From Oceanobacillus sp. HTM 045 (GTDB taxonomy: Bacteria > Pseudomonadota > Alphaproteobacteria > Rhodobacterales > Rhodobacteraceae): DNA of 64,000 bases. Of this stretch, positions 41,923-50,889 are shown one piece after another. The notes under the pieces were generated by a model. The model saw only the letters and a program-made list of their open reading frames with translations, had not been told where the DNA came from and did not search any database. Where the stretch lies: NCBI GenBank assembly GCA_009733745.1, contig WNWL01000005.1:464390-528389 (forward strand), written 5' to 3'. Made by a program: the position numbers and the translations under genes. Each line of letters starts with the position of its first letter. The first letter of the stretch is position 1.

Positions 41923-42771
41923 TCACTGGCAATCGTCGCCGGCCGGGATGCCGCCGGCAATGATGGTCAGCGCCATGATGGTGGAAAGGTCGTCGCGGAG
42001 CGCGCTCAGGACCTTGTCGATCTGGTCGTTCTGGTCCTTCGCGGTCTGCAGCCGCTGGTCGATCGAGAGGTTGAGCGAGGAGATCGCGATCTCGCAGCCG
42101 TCGAAGGTGGTGGCGCTGTCGGAGCAGATCTCGCCGCGCTTGCCGAGCCACTCGGTATAGGAGCGGCGGCAGTCGGAGACGGAGCGGAGCTGTTCCGTCA
42201 GTTCCTCCGCCCGGCTGGAGAGGCCCTTTGCGGTGCCGTGGATGTCGACGATGGTGCCCGACCGCTTGAGCCGGCAGGCGGCGGCGAGCATCTCGGCGGG
42301 GTCGGAGTTGTTCACCTCGATCCGCTCGACGTTGGAGAACTCGGTGGTGATGATCTCCGCCTCGCCGCTGAGGCAGGCGTACATCTCGGTCAGCGCCACC
42401 GGCGACAGCGCGCAGCCCGGCAGGTCGGAATAGAACGCGGTGTAGATGTCGCGCAGGTCGGGCAGGGGGCTTTCCTCCACGGCGATGGTGGAGGCCTTGG
42501 CGAGGCAGGAAGCCAGCGTGACCGGCTCGGCCGGCGTGGCCGGACCGCAGGAAGCCGGCTCGCGCGCCGGGTCGGCCTCGAAGGCGCGGGCGCAGGCGGC
42601 GGCGTTCTCGCGGAAGAAGGTCAGGTCCTCGCAGGCCGCGGCGCACTGGCTCGGGCAGGTCTCCATGTACGAGGCATCGGCGCAGTCGCCCGGCTCCTGG
42701 GCGGTGGCTGCGAAGGGAGCGAACGTGACAAGCATGGAGGCGGCAAGCCCCCGCAGCGCCTTGGCAAACAT
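41923..42771 (-). CDS. Cysteine-rich periplasmic protein, unknown
   Basis: A 282-residue exported protein with signal peptide MFAKALRGLAASMLVTFAPFAATA and at least a dozen cysteines in the first 230 mature residues (ADASYMETCPSQCAAACEDL; YACLSG; AAACRL; DCRRSY; GEICSD; DGCEIA), implying several disulfides. The C-terminus turns helical and hydrophobic (IMALTIIAGGIPAGDDC). No family recognised. First gene of the minus-strand set, divergent by 113 bases from the equally Cys-patterned coiled-coil gene at 42885. An in-frame ATG at 42801 is possible but spoils the signal peptide. Confidence 0.68.
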   Translation of the reverse strand: MFAKALRGLAASMLVTFAPFAATAQEPGDCADASYMETCPSQCAAACEDLTFFRENAAACARAFEADPAREPASCGPATPAEPVTLASCLAKASTIAVEESPLPDLRDIYTAFYSDLPGCALSPVALTEMYACLSGEAEIITTEFSNVERIEVNNSDPAEMLAAACRLKRSGTIVDIHGTAKGLSSRAEELTEQLRSVSDCRRSYTEWLGKRGEICSDSATTFDGCEIAISSLNLSIDQRLQTAKDQNDQIDKVLSALRDDLSTIMALTIIAGGIPAGDDCQ

Positions 42772-42884
42772 CTTGACGCCAACTCCCCCGGAACCAATCA
42801 TTATCAGAAGCTTAGGCGATTCTTGCAGGCGCGATCAACATAGATTGAGATCGTCACACGGGGCGGCCCCGGGGGTGTGTTTGG
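42772..42884. promoter_or_regulatory. Divergent promoter region of the envelope locus
   Basis: The only gap from which both gene sets (minus to 38340, plus to 53210 and probably beyond) can be started. It is A/T-richer than its surroundings around 42796-42850. On the minus strand TTGATC followed 17-18 bases later by CTAAGC/TAAGCT is a weak -35/-10 candidate; no good plus-strand pair was seen. TCAA-N6-TTGA lies between. Confidence 0.4.
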
Positions 42885-45386
42885 ATGTTTTCGAGCCGGT
42901 TTCTCGCGTCCGGTGCGTCGCGTAACGCACTGATTGCCACGGCCTTATTCGGTTTCGCCCTGCCTCTTTCGCTGCCCGGACCCGCGCTTGGGGACGATGC
43001 CGTTCCGGCTCCGTTCGAGCTGGCGCAGGGCACGATTTTCGGCGGCGGCGGGGAAACCGGGGGCGGCGGAACCGGCGGCGGTGCAGCCGATCCGATGGCG
43101 GCCCTGCCCGAGGGGCACCCCTGCAGCGGGCTCGGCCTGCCGGCCTGCCTGCACACCGTCGAGCAGATGCAGCGCGACCTTCTGACGGCGCAGTCGCGCG
43201 CCCGTGCCGCCGAGGCGCGCGCGGCGGCGGCGCTGGCGGGCGCCGGTTCGGGTGGTCCCGATTCGGGTGCCGCGGGCGCGGAAGTCGAGCTGCCCGTGGG
43301 CCATCCCTGCGAGGGGCGTGATTTCGAGGGCTGCGCGGGCGTCGCATCGACGCTCGCCACCGAGGCCGCGGGCGAGGCGCGCCGGGCGGCGGGCGCCGAG
43401 CTGGACCTTGAGAGCCTGCGCACGGAGATCGCCGGCCTGAAGGCCCGGCTGGAGGCGGAGGCCGCGGAGGCCGCGGAGGCGGCGAAGCGGGCCGAGGCGC
43501 TGTCGGCCGATCTCGCCGCGGCGGAGAGAGAGGCGGAGCGTCAGGCGGACATGGCGGAGGCCGAGATCGCGGCCCTGCGCGCGCGGCTGGAGTCGGCGGC
43601 GGGCGCGGGCGACACGATCGAGGGCCTCGCCGCCGACCATCCCTGCGCCGGGCTGGGCGGGGTGGACTGCGCGGCGAAGGTTTCCACCATCCTCGCCGAC
43701 CTGGAGGCGGCGGAAGCCCGCGCCGGGGCGAGCGCCGAGCGCGCGGCGGAGGCCGAGGCGGCGCTTTCCGCCGCGAAAGCCGAGATCGAGCGCACCGCCG
43801 CGGACGCGCTTAAGGCGGGCGCGGAACGGGACGAGCTGAAACTCGGCGCCGAGGCGCTGGAAGCGGCGGCGGAGGCGGCGAGGGCCGATGCGGCCGCCGC
43901 GGCGGACGAGGTGGCCAAGCTGCGCGCCGACCTCGCCGGGGCGGAGGAGAAGCTGGCGGCCTCGGCCGCGGCGCTGGCGGAGGTGCGGGCCGAGCGCGAG
44001 GCGCTGTCGGCTCGGCTCGACGACGCGGGCGCGGCGCTGGGTGCGCTGGACGGGTTGCCCGAGGGCCACCCCTGCGCCGGGCTCGACGTGGCCGGCTGCG
44101 CTGCCGCGGCGGCGGAACTGCGCGCGGAGACGGCCACGCTGGGCGAGGCGGTCGCGGCGCTGGAGGCGGAGGCGGCACGGCTCACCGGGCTGGCCGCGGG
44201 CCACCCGTGCACCGACATGTCGGCCCGCGACTGCGCCGGGATTGCCGCGACCCTGAGCGAGAAGGCGAAGGCCGCCGAGGCCAGGGCGCGCGACCTGGAG
44301 CAGGCGGCGCGAAGCCTCACGGGGCTGGAGGAGGGGCACCCCTGCGCCGGGCTCTCGGTGGTGGACTGCACCGCGAAGGCGGCGGCGGACGCGGCGGAGA
44401 TGGCGGCGCTGGAGGCGCAGGTGCGCGAGCTGAAGCCGCTGCTGCGCTACCGCAAGATCGCGCTGGCCGCGACCGAGGAGATCGACAAGCTGACCGCCGA
44501 CCTCGCCACCTGCCAGGCCGAGGCGCAGGTCGATTGCTCGGCGGACCCGGAATACAAGGCGATGGTCGAGCGGCTGGCCGCGGCGACCTCCTCGCTGACC
44601 AACCTCGAAGCCTCGCTCCTGACGCTGGAGAGCGAGCGGGACGAGGCGCTGAAGGAAGTGCAGAAATCCGTCGCCGCACTGGCCGAGAAGGAAGAGGAGC
44701 TCGGCCGCATCGCCGCGGCGCGCGACAACGCGCTGATCGAGTTCGCCGCCGCCGAGCAGGAGCGTGACGCGGTGGCCTCGCAGCTCGCCACCGTGCGGGG
44801 CGAGCTGGAGGGCCTGCGCGTCGCCCTCGCCGCGCTGGAGCGCGAGAACGAGCGGCTGACGGGCGAGCTGCGCACGCAGCGCGACCTGCCGCGGGTGCAG
44901 GCGGCGCTCGACGACCTGCCCTGCGGGCCGGATATCGTGTCGCTGGACCCGGGCGCGGCGATCCCGGTGATCGCCGGATCGGCGTCGGAGGCCGAGCGGC
45001 TGCGCGCGACGCTGGCCGAGATCGGCGCGGGGCTGCGCTTCGAGATCGGCGTGGTGAACGGCATCGCCGGCGCGGGCTGCCCGGCGGCGCTCTCGCCCGA
45101 CTGGGCGGTGATGCGCTGGGAAGGCGAGCCGGATGACGTGTTCGGCTCGATCGTCCACGCGGGCGACGCGGAAACGCGGGTCGAGGACGTGCCGGACCAG
45201 TCGCGCTGTGCCGAACTGGCGGCGCTGATGCAGGGCCGCGCGGCGCGGTTCTGGGTGCGGCGCGACGGCGAGCTGGCGCTGTGCGACGTGTCCTCCGGCG
45301 CGATCGACCGGACGCGCACGCCGCGCAATTCCTCCGCCGTCCTCGTCCTGCCGCTCGAGACGGTCGCGACCGTCGGGGGCGGTTAG
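42885..45386 (+). CDS. Coiled-coil periplasmic protein with six HPC-x7-C motifs
   Basis: An 833-residue exported protein. A signal region (to PGPALG) and a Gly-rich spacer lead into six copies of a motif HPC-x7-C (His at 78, 140, 252, 395, 440, 485; e.g. GHPCAGLSVVDC), each preceded by Gly/Asp-Leu-x-x-Gly/Asp and separated by Ala/Glu-rich coiled coil. The coil continues to about 680, and a compact C-terminal domain follows (about 690-833) with CGPDIVSLDPGAAIP and several cysteines. The repeated His/Cys motif suggests regular disulfide or metal-binding knobs along a rod. Not a family I recognise. Abuts the next gene with no gap. Confidence 0.75.
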   Translation: MFSSRFLASGASRNALIATALFGFALPLSLPGPALGDDAVPAPFELAQGTIFGGGGETGGGGTGGGAADPMAALPEGHPCSGLGLPACLHTVEQMQRDLLTAQSRARAAEARAAAALAGAGSGGPDSGAAGAEVELPVGHPCEGRDFEGCAGVASTLATEAAGEARRAAGAELDLESLRTEIAGLKARLEAEAAEAAEAAKRAEALSADLAAAEREAERQADMAEAEIAALRARLESAAGAGDTIEGLAADHPCAGLGGVDCAAKVSTILADLEAAEARAGASAERAAEAEAALSAAKAEIERTAADALKAGAERDELKLGAEALEAAAEAARADAAAAADEVAKLRADLAGAEEKLAASAAALAEVRAEREALSARLDDAGAALGALDGLPEGHPCAGLDVAGCAAAAAELRAETATLGEAVAALEAEAARLTGLAAGHPCTDMSARDCAGIAATLSEKAKAAEARARDLEQAARSLTGLEEGHPCAGLSVVDCTAKAAADAAEMAALEAQVRELKPLLRYRKIALAATEEIDKLTADLATCQAEAQVDCSADPEYKAMVERLAAATSSLTNLEASLLTLESERDEALKEVQKSVAALAEKEEELGRIAAARDNALIEFAAAEQERDAVASQLATVRGELEGLRVALAALERENERLTGELRTQRDLPRVQAALDDLPCGPDIVSLDPGAAIPVIAGSASEAERLRATLAEIGAGLRFEIGVVNGIAGAGCPAALSPDWAVMRWEGEPDDVFGSIVHAGDAETRVEDVPDQSRCAELAALMQGRAARFWVRRDGELALCDVSSGAIDRTRTPRNSSAVLVLPLETVATVGGG

Positions 45387-48329
45387 ATGCGCGCCATGCG
45401 GTTCGGAATGCGGCGCGTCGCGGCCGCGATAGCCGTCTGCGCCGGTGCCGCGCCGCTCGCGGGGCCCGCGGCGGCGGACGACTTCGCGCGGATCGGGCTG
45501 AAGGTGTTTCCCCCGGTCTGCGAGGCGCTGCGCCGGCAGGATCCGTTCGACATCCAGGCGCTGATCCCGACCGACCCGCTGGTGCCGCGCGAGACGTTCG
45601 AGGACATGACCGTCGACGGGATCGGCGGGTTCTACTGGTTCGGCACGCGCTATCTCTCGATACGCGACACCTCGCGGCGGCTGGAACTGCCGGTCTTCGC
45701 GATCGGCGAGGTGCTCTACCCCGAGGCCGCGGTCTGGCGGTTGCAGCTGCTTGCCCGCGACGAGAATCCGAACGACCTGCCGCATCTCTACGACGGCATG
45801 ACCTTCCACATCCAGACCCGCACCAGCTACGGCGCGAGCTACGGTGCGAGCGGGGCGGAGGTGTGGGACGACCACCAGTGGCACGCCGAGACCGACGCCT
45901 CCGGGCACATGCGCTTCTTCAGCAACGACACCGGGGCGGAAGCCTATCTCGTGGCGATCCCCGAGGCGCTGGGCACGACCCTGCGCCAGAAGGGCGTCAA
46001 CCCGGGGCCCTACGCGCTGGTGGTGGATGGCGGCGGGGCCTGCGGGCCGGAGCCGGTGGTTGTCGGGGAAATGGGTGCCGGCGCGGCGGGGGCCGGCGCG
46101 GCGGATGGTGTCGATCCGGGCTGGGCGGCGCCGGGGAGTACCGGGGCGGGCAGTACCGGGTCCGGCGGGTCGGAGCCCGGCGGCACGCTGATGCAGGTGA
46201 CGCCCGAGGCCAGCGGGCCGTGGGAGACGGCGGTGTTCGTGCCGGTGGAGCTGCTGCGGCAGGTCCGCGGCGGCGGGCTGCGGCTGCGGCTGCGCTGGGA
46301 GGTCGACGGCCGCATCGAGGAGGCGGAGGCCGACCTGCGGATCGGCGAGCGGTTCCCGCGGGTGATGGAGCTGCTCGACGAGATCGGCGCGGGCCTGCAC
46401 GAGATCCGGGTTCTGGAATTCCGCCCCGAGTTCGACACCGCGCCGCCCGCAGGCGCGCGCAACGTGACGATGGTGGTGGAAGGCGAGGTGCTGAGCCAGC
46501 GCCTGCGCCTGCCGCACGAGCTGGCCGCGCCGATGATCAGCGGCACCGGCGCGGGCGGCGGCGGCGACATGGCGCCGCTGATGATCTTCGGGCTGGACCC
46601 GCTGGACTGGCCGGGCCTGCTCGGCACCTCGATCGTGGCGGTGGTGGAGCCGACGGCCACGCCGACCCCGCCGGGGCCGACCCCGACGCCGCTGCCGACG
46701 CCGGTGCCGTTCCCGACGCCGACGCCGCCGGGCCGGGTGCCGACCCCGACCGCGCCGCCGGTGCCGAGCCCCGAACCCACGGCCGTGCCGACTGCCGTGC
46801 CTACCCTGGCGCCGACGGCCGAACCCACTCCCGAGCCGACGGTGGCGTCCGATCCGGCGGCGACGCTGGTGCCGACGCCGCCCGCTGCGCTGCCGACCAC
46901 CGTCCCCACGCTGGTGCCCACGCCGGTGCCCGCGCCTTCGGCGACGCCGGGAACGGACGCGGCCGCCGTGCCGACCGGGGAGCCGACCGGCGCGCCGACC
47001 ACGGTGCCGGCGGTCGAGCCGACGACCGAGCCCACTCCGGCTCCGACCGCTGCCCCGACGCTCGCCCCGACCGCGGTTCCGACGCCGTTCCCGACGCCGA
47101 CGCCGGTTCCGCCGCCGCCGTTCTCGACGCTGCGCATCCGCTACGTCATGGAGCTGTTCGACGGGCGCGACGCGGGGCCGCTGGTGGCGCAGGGCTATCT
47201 CGGCAAGTGCCGCCCGGCGCTGTCGCTGGCCGGCACCGCCGCGCCGGTTGCCGGGTCGCTGGGCGCGGATGCGCAGACCTATGTGCTGCCGACCGCCGGG
47301 CTGCCCTACGAGACGCTGGTGGCGCTGCGCGAGGCGGCGGAGACCGGCGGCCCGGTGGCCGGGCTGATCGCGGAGATCACGCTGGAGGGCGACGCCCCCG
47401 GCGGCGTGTCGCAGACCTGCCCGGTGGAAGGGCTGGTGCTGGAACCCGGCGCCGAGGACTGGGCCGCCTACTGGAACCCGGGCGCGGACGAGGTGGAGAT
47501 CGAGGTCAAGGTGCCGCCGGCGCGGCCCGTGCTCTCCTTCATCGTCGCGCCGCGCGGCAACGGCGAGGTCGCGGGCCTCGGCGAGACCGCGGCGAAGCAG
47601 GCCGAGACCGCCTTCCTCAGTATCGTCTGGCAGGCGGTGAACGAGCGCTACCGCGCGACCCGGCAGGGGCTCGGGGCGGCGGGTGTCTTCATGGTCGAGT
47701 CGATCGAGGGCCGCGGGATCTTCACCGCGATCCCGGCGCAGGAGAACCTGGAGAAGCCGGTCTATACCGGCAAGCCGTCGGAACTGGGCCCTTACGGCGA
47801 GGAGGCGGTGCGGCGCTATTCGGACGCGCTCCGCGCGCAGGTCGACGGGCGCTGGCGGCGCTGGAAATACGACGCCTGGGCGGCGGCGATCGACGGGCTG
47901 CGGGGCAGCCTGGAGGGCGATTTCTCCGCCGTCGGCGACCCGCGCTTCGACCTCGTGGTGGTGACCAAGTTCGCCGCCGACGCCGTGACCGCCTGCCAGA
48001 ACAACGAGCGCCTGCTGCTCGACGCGCTGCTGTCGTCCGCCGGGCGGCCGCTGCGGGTGGTGCAGATCGTCGCCGTGCCGGAGCGGGCGCAGTCCTTCGC
48101 CGAGGGCGCGATCCGCGAGGGCACCAGCGACGCGGCGCTGATCCGGCCCTGCGCCGACCTGTTCGCGCTGCGGCGCGAGATCGCCGGCGTGTCGCCGGAG
48201 CGGGCGGAGGCGGTCGCCGCCGCGCCGCGGGTGGAGACCTATGTCGTCTCGCTCGGCGACCTCGCGGCGGACAGGGCCTACCCGGCGCTGGCCGAACAGC
48301 TCGTGGCCCTGCTCGGCCGCATTCGATGA
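45387..48329 (+). CDS. Exported protein with Pro/Thr-rich linker, unknown
   Basis: A 980-residue secreted or periplasmic protein. Signal peptide (to PAAADD); an N-terminal globular domain (to about 410) with a Gly/Ser/Thr-rich loop; a Pro-Thr linker of about 160 residues (TPTP, PTAVPT, PTAEPTPEPT) at 46650-47115; then a C-terminal domain of about 400 residues ending VALLGRIR. The linker would span distance across wall or periplasm, and in this respect resembles the Pro-rich arm of TonB, but there is no N-terminal anchor. ATG immediately follows the stop of the previous gene. Function unknown. Confidence 0.72.
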   Translation: MRAMRFGMRRVAAAIAVCAGAAPLAGPAAADDFARIGLKVFPPVCEALRRQDPFDIQALIPTDPLVPRETFEDMTVDGIGGFYWFGTRYLSIRDTSRRLELPVFAIGEVLYPEAAVWRLQLLARDENPNDLPHLYDGMTFHIQTRTSYGASYGASGAEVWDDHQWHAETDASGHMRFFSNDTGAEAYLVAIPEALGTTLRQKGVNPGPYALVVDGGGACGPEPVVVGEMGAGAAGAGAADGVDPGWAAPGSTGAGSTGSGGSEPGGTLMQVTPEASGPWETAVFVPVELLRQVRGGGLRLRLRWEVDGRIEEAEADLRIGERFPRVMELLDEIGAGLHEIRVLEFRPEFDTAPPAGARNVTMVVEGEVLSQRLRLPHELAAPMISGTGAGGGGDMAPLMIFGLDPLDWPGLLGTSIVAVVEPTATPTPPGPTPTPLPTPVPFPTPTPPGRVPTPTAPPVPSPEPTAVPTAVPTLAPTAEPTPEPTVASDPAATLVPTPPAALPTTVPTLVPTPVPAPSATPGTDAAAVPTGEPTGAPTTVPAVEPTTEPTPAPTAAPTLAPTAVPTPFPTPTPVPPPPFSTLRIRYVMELFDGRDAGPLVAQGYLGKCRPALSLAGTAAPVAGSLGADAQTYVLPTAGLPYETLVALREAAETGGPVAGLIAEITLEGDAPGGVSQTCPVEGLVLEPGAEDWAAYWNPGADEVEIEVKVPPARPVLSFIVAPRGNGEVAGLGETAAKQAETAFLSIVWQAVNERYRATRQGLGAAGVFMVESIEGRGIFTAIPAQENLEKPVYTGKPSELGPYGEEAVRRYSDALRAQVDGRWRRWKYDAWAAAIDGLRGSLEGDFSAVGDPRFDLVVVTKFAADAVTACQNNERLLLDALLSSAGRPLRVVQIVAVPERAQSFAEGAIREGTSDAALIRPCADLFALRREIAGVSPERAEAVAAAPRVETYVVSLGDLAADRAYPALAEQLVALLGRIR

Positions 48330-48363
48330 GATTTTCCCGGAGATATTCTGGAGGACGCGACCT

Positions 48364-50889
48364 ATGAGACTGTCGAACGCGATTGCGGCCCTCTCCGTGC
48401 TTCTGTGCGGCGCGGGGCCGGCGCTGGCGGCGGACTGGGTGCCGGGGCCGCAGGGGCTCTGCCCCGATCCCGGCACGATGGGCGCGGAGCGTCCGGACAG
48501 CGTCTACGTCACGCCCGACGACGTGGACCGCGCCGCCTGGACGCGCGGGCTGCAGATCGTCTGGCCGGAAGTGGCGCTCTACGACAATTCCAACCGCATC
48601 CGCCCGATCACCGGGCCGCTGATGCAGTTCGGCGAGCGGGTGCAGATCCTCGCGCAGTCGGAGAACGACCCCGACACGCTGCTGGCGATGGACCGGGTGC
48701 GCGACCGCTGCGGCTGGGTGCAGGCGCTGGACCTGATGTCGCTCTCCGCCGCGCTCGACCTGATCGCGCTGCCGGGCCACGAGGGCGACACCGGCATCGA
48801 CAACGCGACGCCGTCGCGGCTCAAGGCCAAGGTGGTGGTGCGCGCCTCGCGCGATACCGGCGGGCGGATCCTGCAGGTGCCGATGTACACCGCGCCGACC
48901 GCGCGTGACGACTTCTTCCGCGGCAACGTGGACTATTTCGCGGTGGCCGACGTGTTCCGGGCCGAGCGCGAGGGCGGCGGCACCTGCGACAACATCGCGG
49001 ATACCGACTGCTTCCTGCTGATCGGCGGGACCGAGCTGATCGACGGGGTGACGATCCCCAACATCCTCGGCTGGGTGCGGGGCACGGACGTGGAGCTCTG
49101 GCCCTCGTCGATGAGCCTCTATTTCCGCGAGGGCGCGCAGGACGTGCCGGTGTTCCTCGAGCTTTGCCACGCGATGGTGGCCGGCACCGGGCGGCGCTGC
49201 GGGCCGGGCGCGACAGACCCGATCGCGACGGGGAGCTGGCGCTCGGTGACCGGCCAGAACATCCCGCGCTTCCCGGTGATCCGGCCGTTCGTCGGCAAGG
49301 AGGAGGGGCTGTCGGAGAATGTCTGGATCTACCAGATCGTGACCGCGCTGCAGATCTGCTCGGCCGACGGGACGGGCGAGTGCCGTTCCTCCGAGAGCTT
49401 CACGGACGAGCGGGCGCGGGTCGGGCAGGGGCTCAAGCGGCTCCAGACCGCCGACATCCTGTTCGTGATCGACGCCTCCGAGTCGATGGAGACCTATTTC
49501 CGCTCGGTGGTGGACGCGGCGATCGGCTTCTCGGAGGACCTCGTCGGCTCCGGTATCACGCCGCGCTTCGGCGCGGTGGTCTATTCGGATTACGAGGACG
49601 CGCTGGGCGTGCCCGACACGGTCTCCATCGAGACCATCGCCGAGTTCGGCGACCCGGGCGACGCCTCCAACCTGCGCCGGCTGACCGACACGAAGGACGT
49701 GCAGCGCCGCGTGGCGGACGTGCACAAGGACCTGCCTGAGGCGCCCTACGCCGCGCTCGCCCGCGCCATCGAGCCGGGTTATCTCGACTGGAGCCCCGAC
49801 GCGGGCATCCGGCTGGTGATCTGGATCGGCGACATCGGCAACCGCGACCCGGGCGACCACAAGGCGCGCGGCAGGTTCCCGACCGTGACCGAGGCGGTCG
49901 ATGCCGGCACCGTCGCCGATACCGTGCTGACCGCGGTGCCCGAGGGCAGCGGCACGGCCATCGTGATGGCGGCGATCAACGTGCCCGGCCGTGGCGGCGC
50001 GGCGGCGAAGGACGATTTCCTGAAGGACTACGCCGCCGTCACCGGCATCCTCGAGGCCGAGGGCAAGGCGCAGCTCCCGGCGCTGACCGTGAGCGCCAGC
50101 GGCGCGGACGCGGCGGCGGTGGCCGAGACGCGGGTGCGCGAGGCGCTGGAGGACCTGGTCAACATCATCCGCACCGGCGAGGCGCGGGTCTCCGACATCT
50201 GGAACGCGGGCGGGACCGACGCGGCCATCGCCGAGGCGGGGCCGGAGGCGGACCTGCCGGCCTTCCGCGTCGGCGTGCGCGTGGCGGAGGAGCTGGGCCT
50301 CCTGCCCGCGGGCGGCGATTCCGGCATCGCCGAGGGCGAGGTGCTGGCGGTGGAGAGCTACTTCGTCCGGCAGGACCTGCGCCAGGGCGAGGGCGGGGCC
50401 AATTTCGAGTACTGGGTCGGGCTGAGGCTGGAAGAGATCGTCGATCTCTCCAACGCCATGACCGCCTTCTGCGACAAGCTGGAGACCTTCAACTTCGCCG
50501 ACGAGCTGAACACCGCCTATGCCGGGGTGCTGGAGGCGGTGACGCGCGACGAGCTGCCCGAGACCATGACCCCGGCGGAGTTCCTGGAGCGCAAGCTCTC
50601 GGTGCCGAAATCGGAGTTCTCCGCCTTCCTCGACCAGCCGGCCTATGAGTGGTTCAACACGCTGGTCGGCGACGCGAACGAGTTGCGCAGCTTCCGCGAG
50701 CGGATCTGCGTCAAAGCGCAGCTGGTCAACTACGTCCGGCAGGGCCTGCGGGTCGACCCGGACGACCTGATGATGGAGGGCGGGCGCGTGGTGCTGCGGG
50801 AGGGGGTGACGGCCGAGGTCTTCGCCTGGGACTGGATCCCGGCGGGCGGCATCCGCTACTTCTTCTTCCCGTTGAGCTTCCTTCCGTGA
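48364..50889 (+). CDS. Exported VWA-domain protein
   Basis: An 841-residue exported protein. Signal peptide (to GPALA); N-terminal region of about 350 residues with cysteines and SH3-like strands; then a von Willebrand A domain (about 362-580) with a complete MIDAS start DILFVIDASESMETYF (Asp370, Ser372, Ser374), and a helical C-terminal part. VWA domains bind partners through a divalent metal. It probably holds together components of the envelope complex. GTGA overlap with the ABC transporter gene shows the two are co-translated. ATG at 48364, 34 bases after the previous stop. Confidence 0.85.
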   Translation: MRLSNAIAALSVLLCGAGPALAADWVPGPQGLCPDPGTMGAERPDSVYVTPDDVDRAAWTRGLQIVWPEVALYDNSNRIRPITGPLMQFGERVQILAQSENDPDTLLAMDRVRDRCGWVQALDLMSLSAALDLIALPGHEGDTGIDNATPSRLKAKVVVRASRDTGGRILQVPMYTAPTARDDFFRGNVDYFAVADVFRAEREGGGTCDNIADTDCFLLIGGTELIDGVTIPNILGWVRGTDVELWPSSMSLYFREGAQDVPVFLELCHAMVAGTGRRCGPGATDPIATGSWRSVTGQNIPRFPVIRPFVGKEEGLSENVWIYQIVTALQICSADGTGECRSSESFTDERARVGQGLKRLQTADILFVIDASESMETYFRSVVDAAIGFSEDLVGSGITPRFGAVVYSDYEDALGVPDTVSIETIAEFGDPGDASNLRRLTDTKDVQRRVADVHKDLPEAPYAALARAIEPGYLDWSPDAGIRLVIWIGDIGNRDPGDHKARGRFPTVTEAVDAGTVADTVLTAVPEGSGTAIVMAAINVPGRGGAAAKDDFLKDYAAVTGILEAEGKAQLPALTVSASGADAAAVAETRVREALEDLVNIIRTGEARVSDIWNAGGTDAAIAEAGPEADLPAFRVGVRVAEELGLLPAGGDSGIAEGEVLAVESYFVRQDLRQGEGGANFEYWVGLRLEEIVDLSNAMTAFCDKLETFNFADELNTAYAGVLEAVTRDELPETMTPAEFLERKLSVPKSEFSAFLDQPAYEWFNTLVGDANELRSFRERICVKAQLVNYVRQGLRVDPDDLMMEGGRVVLREGVTAEVFAWDWIPAGGIRYFFFPLSFLP

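Noticed and set aside
38340..42771. Tol-Pal or TonB system
   Set aside because: No TolA, TolB, Pal or TonB, and the ExbD-like domains differ in length and number.
42945..48476. Minus-strand open frame of 1,843 codons
   Set aside because: It is antisense to three genes with signal peptides and good starts; composition is Arg/Gly/His-rich, as expected from the shadow frame of GC-rich genes.
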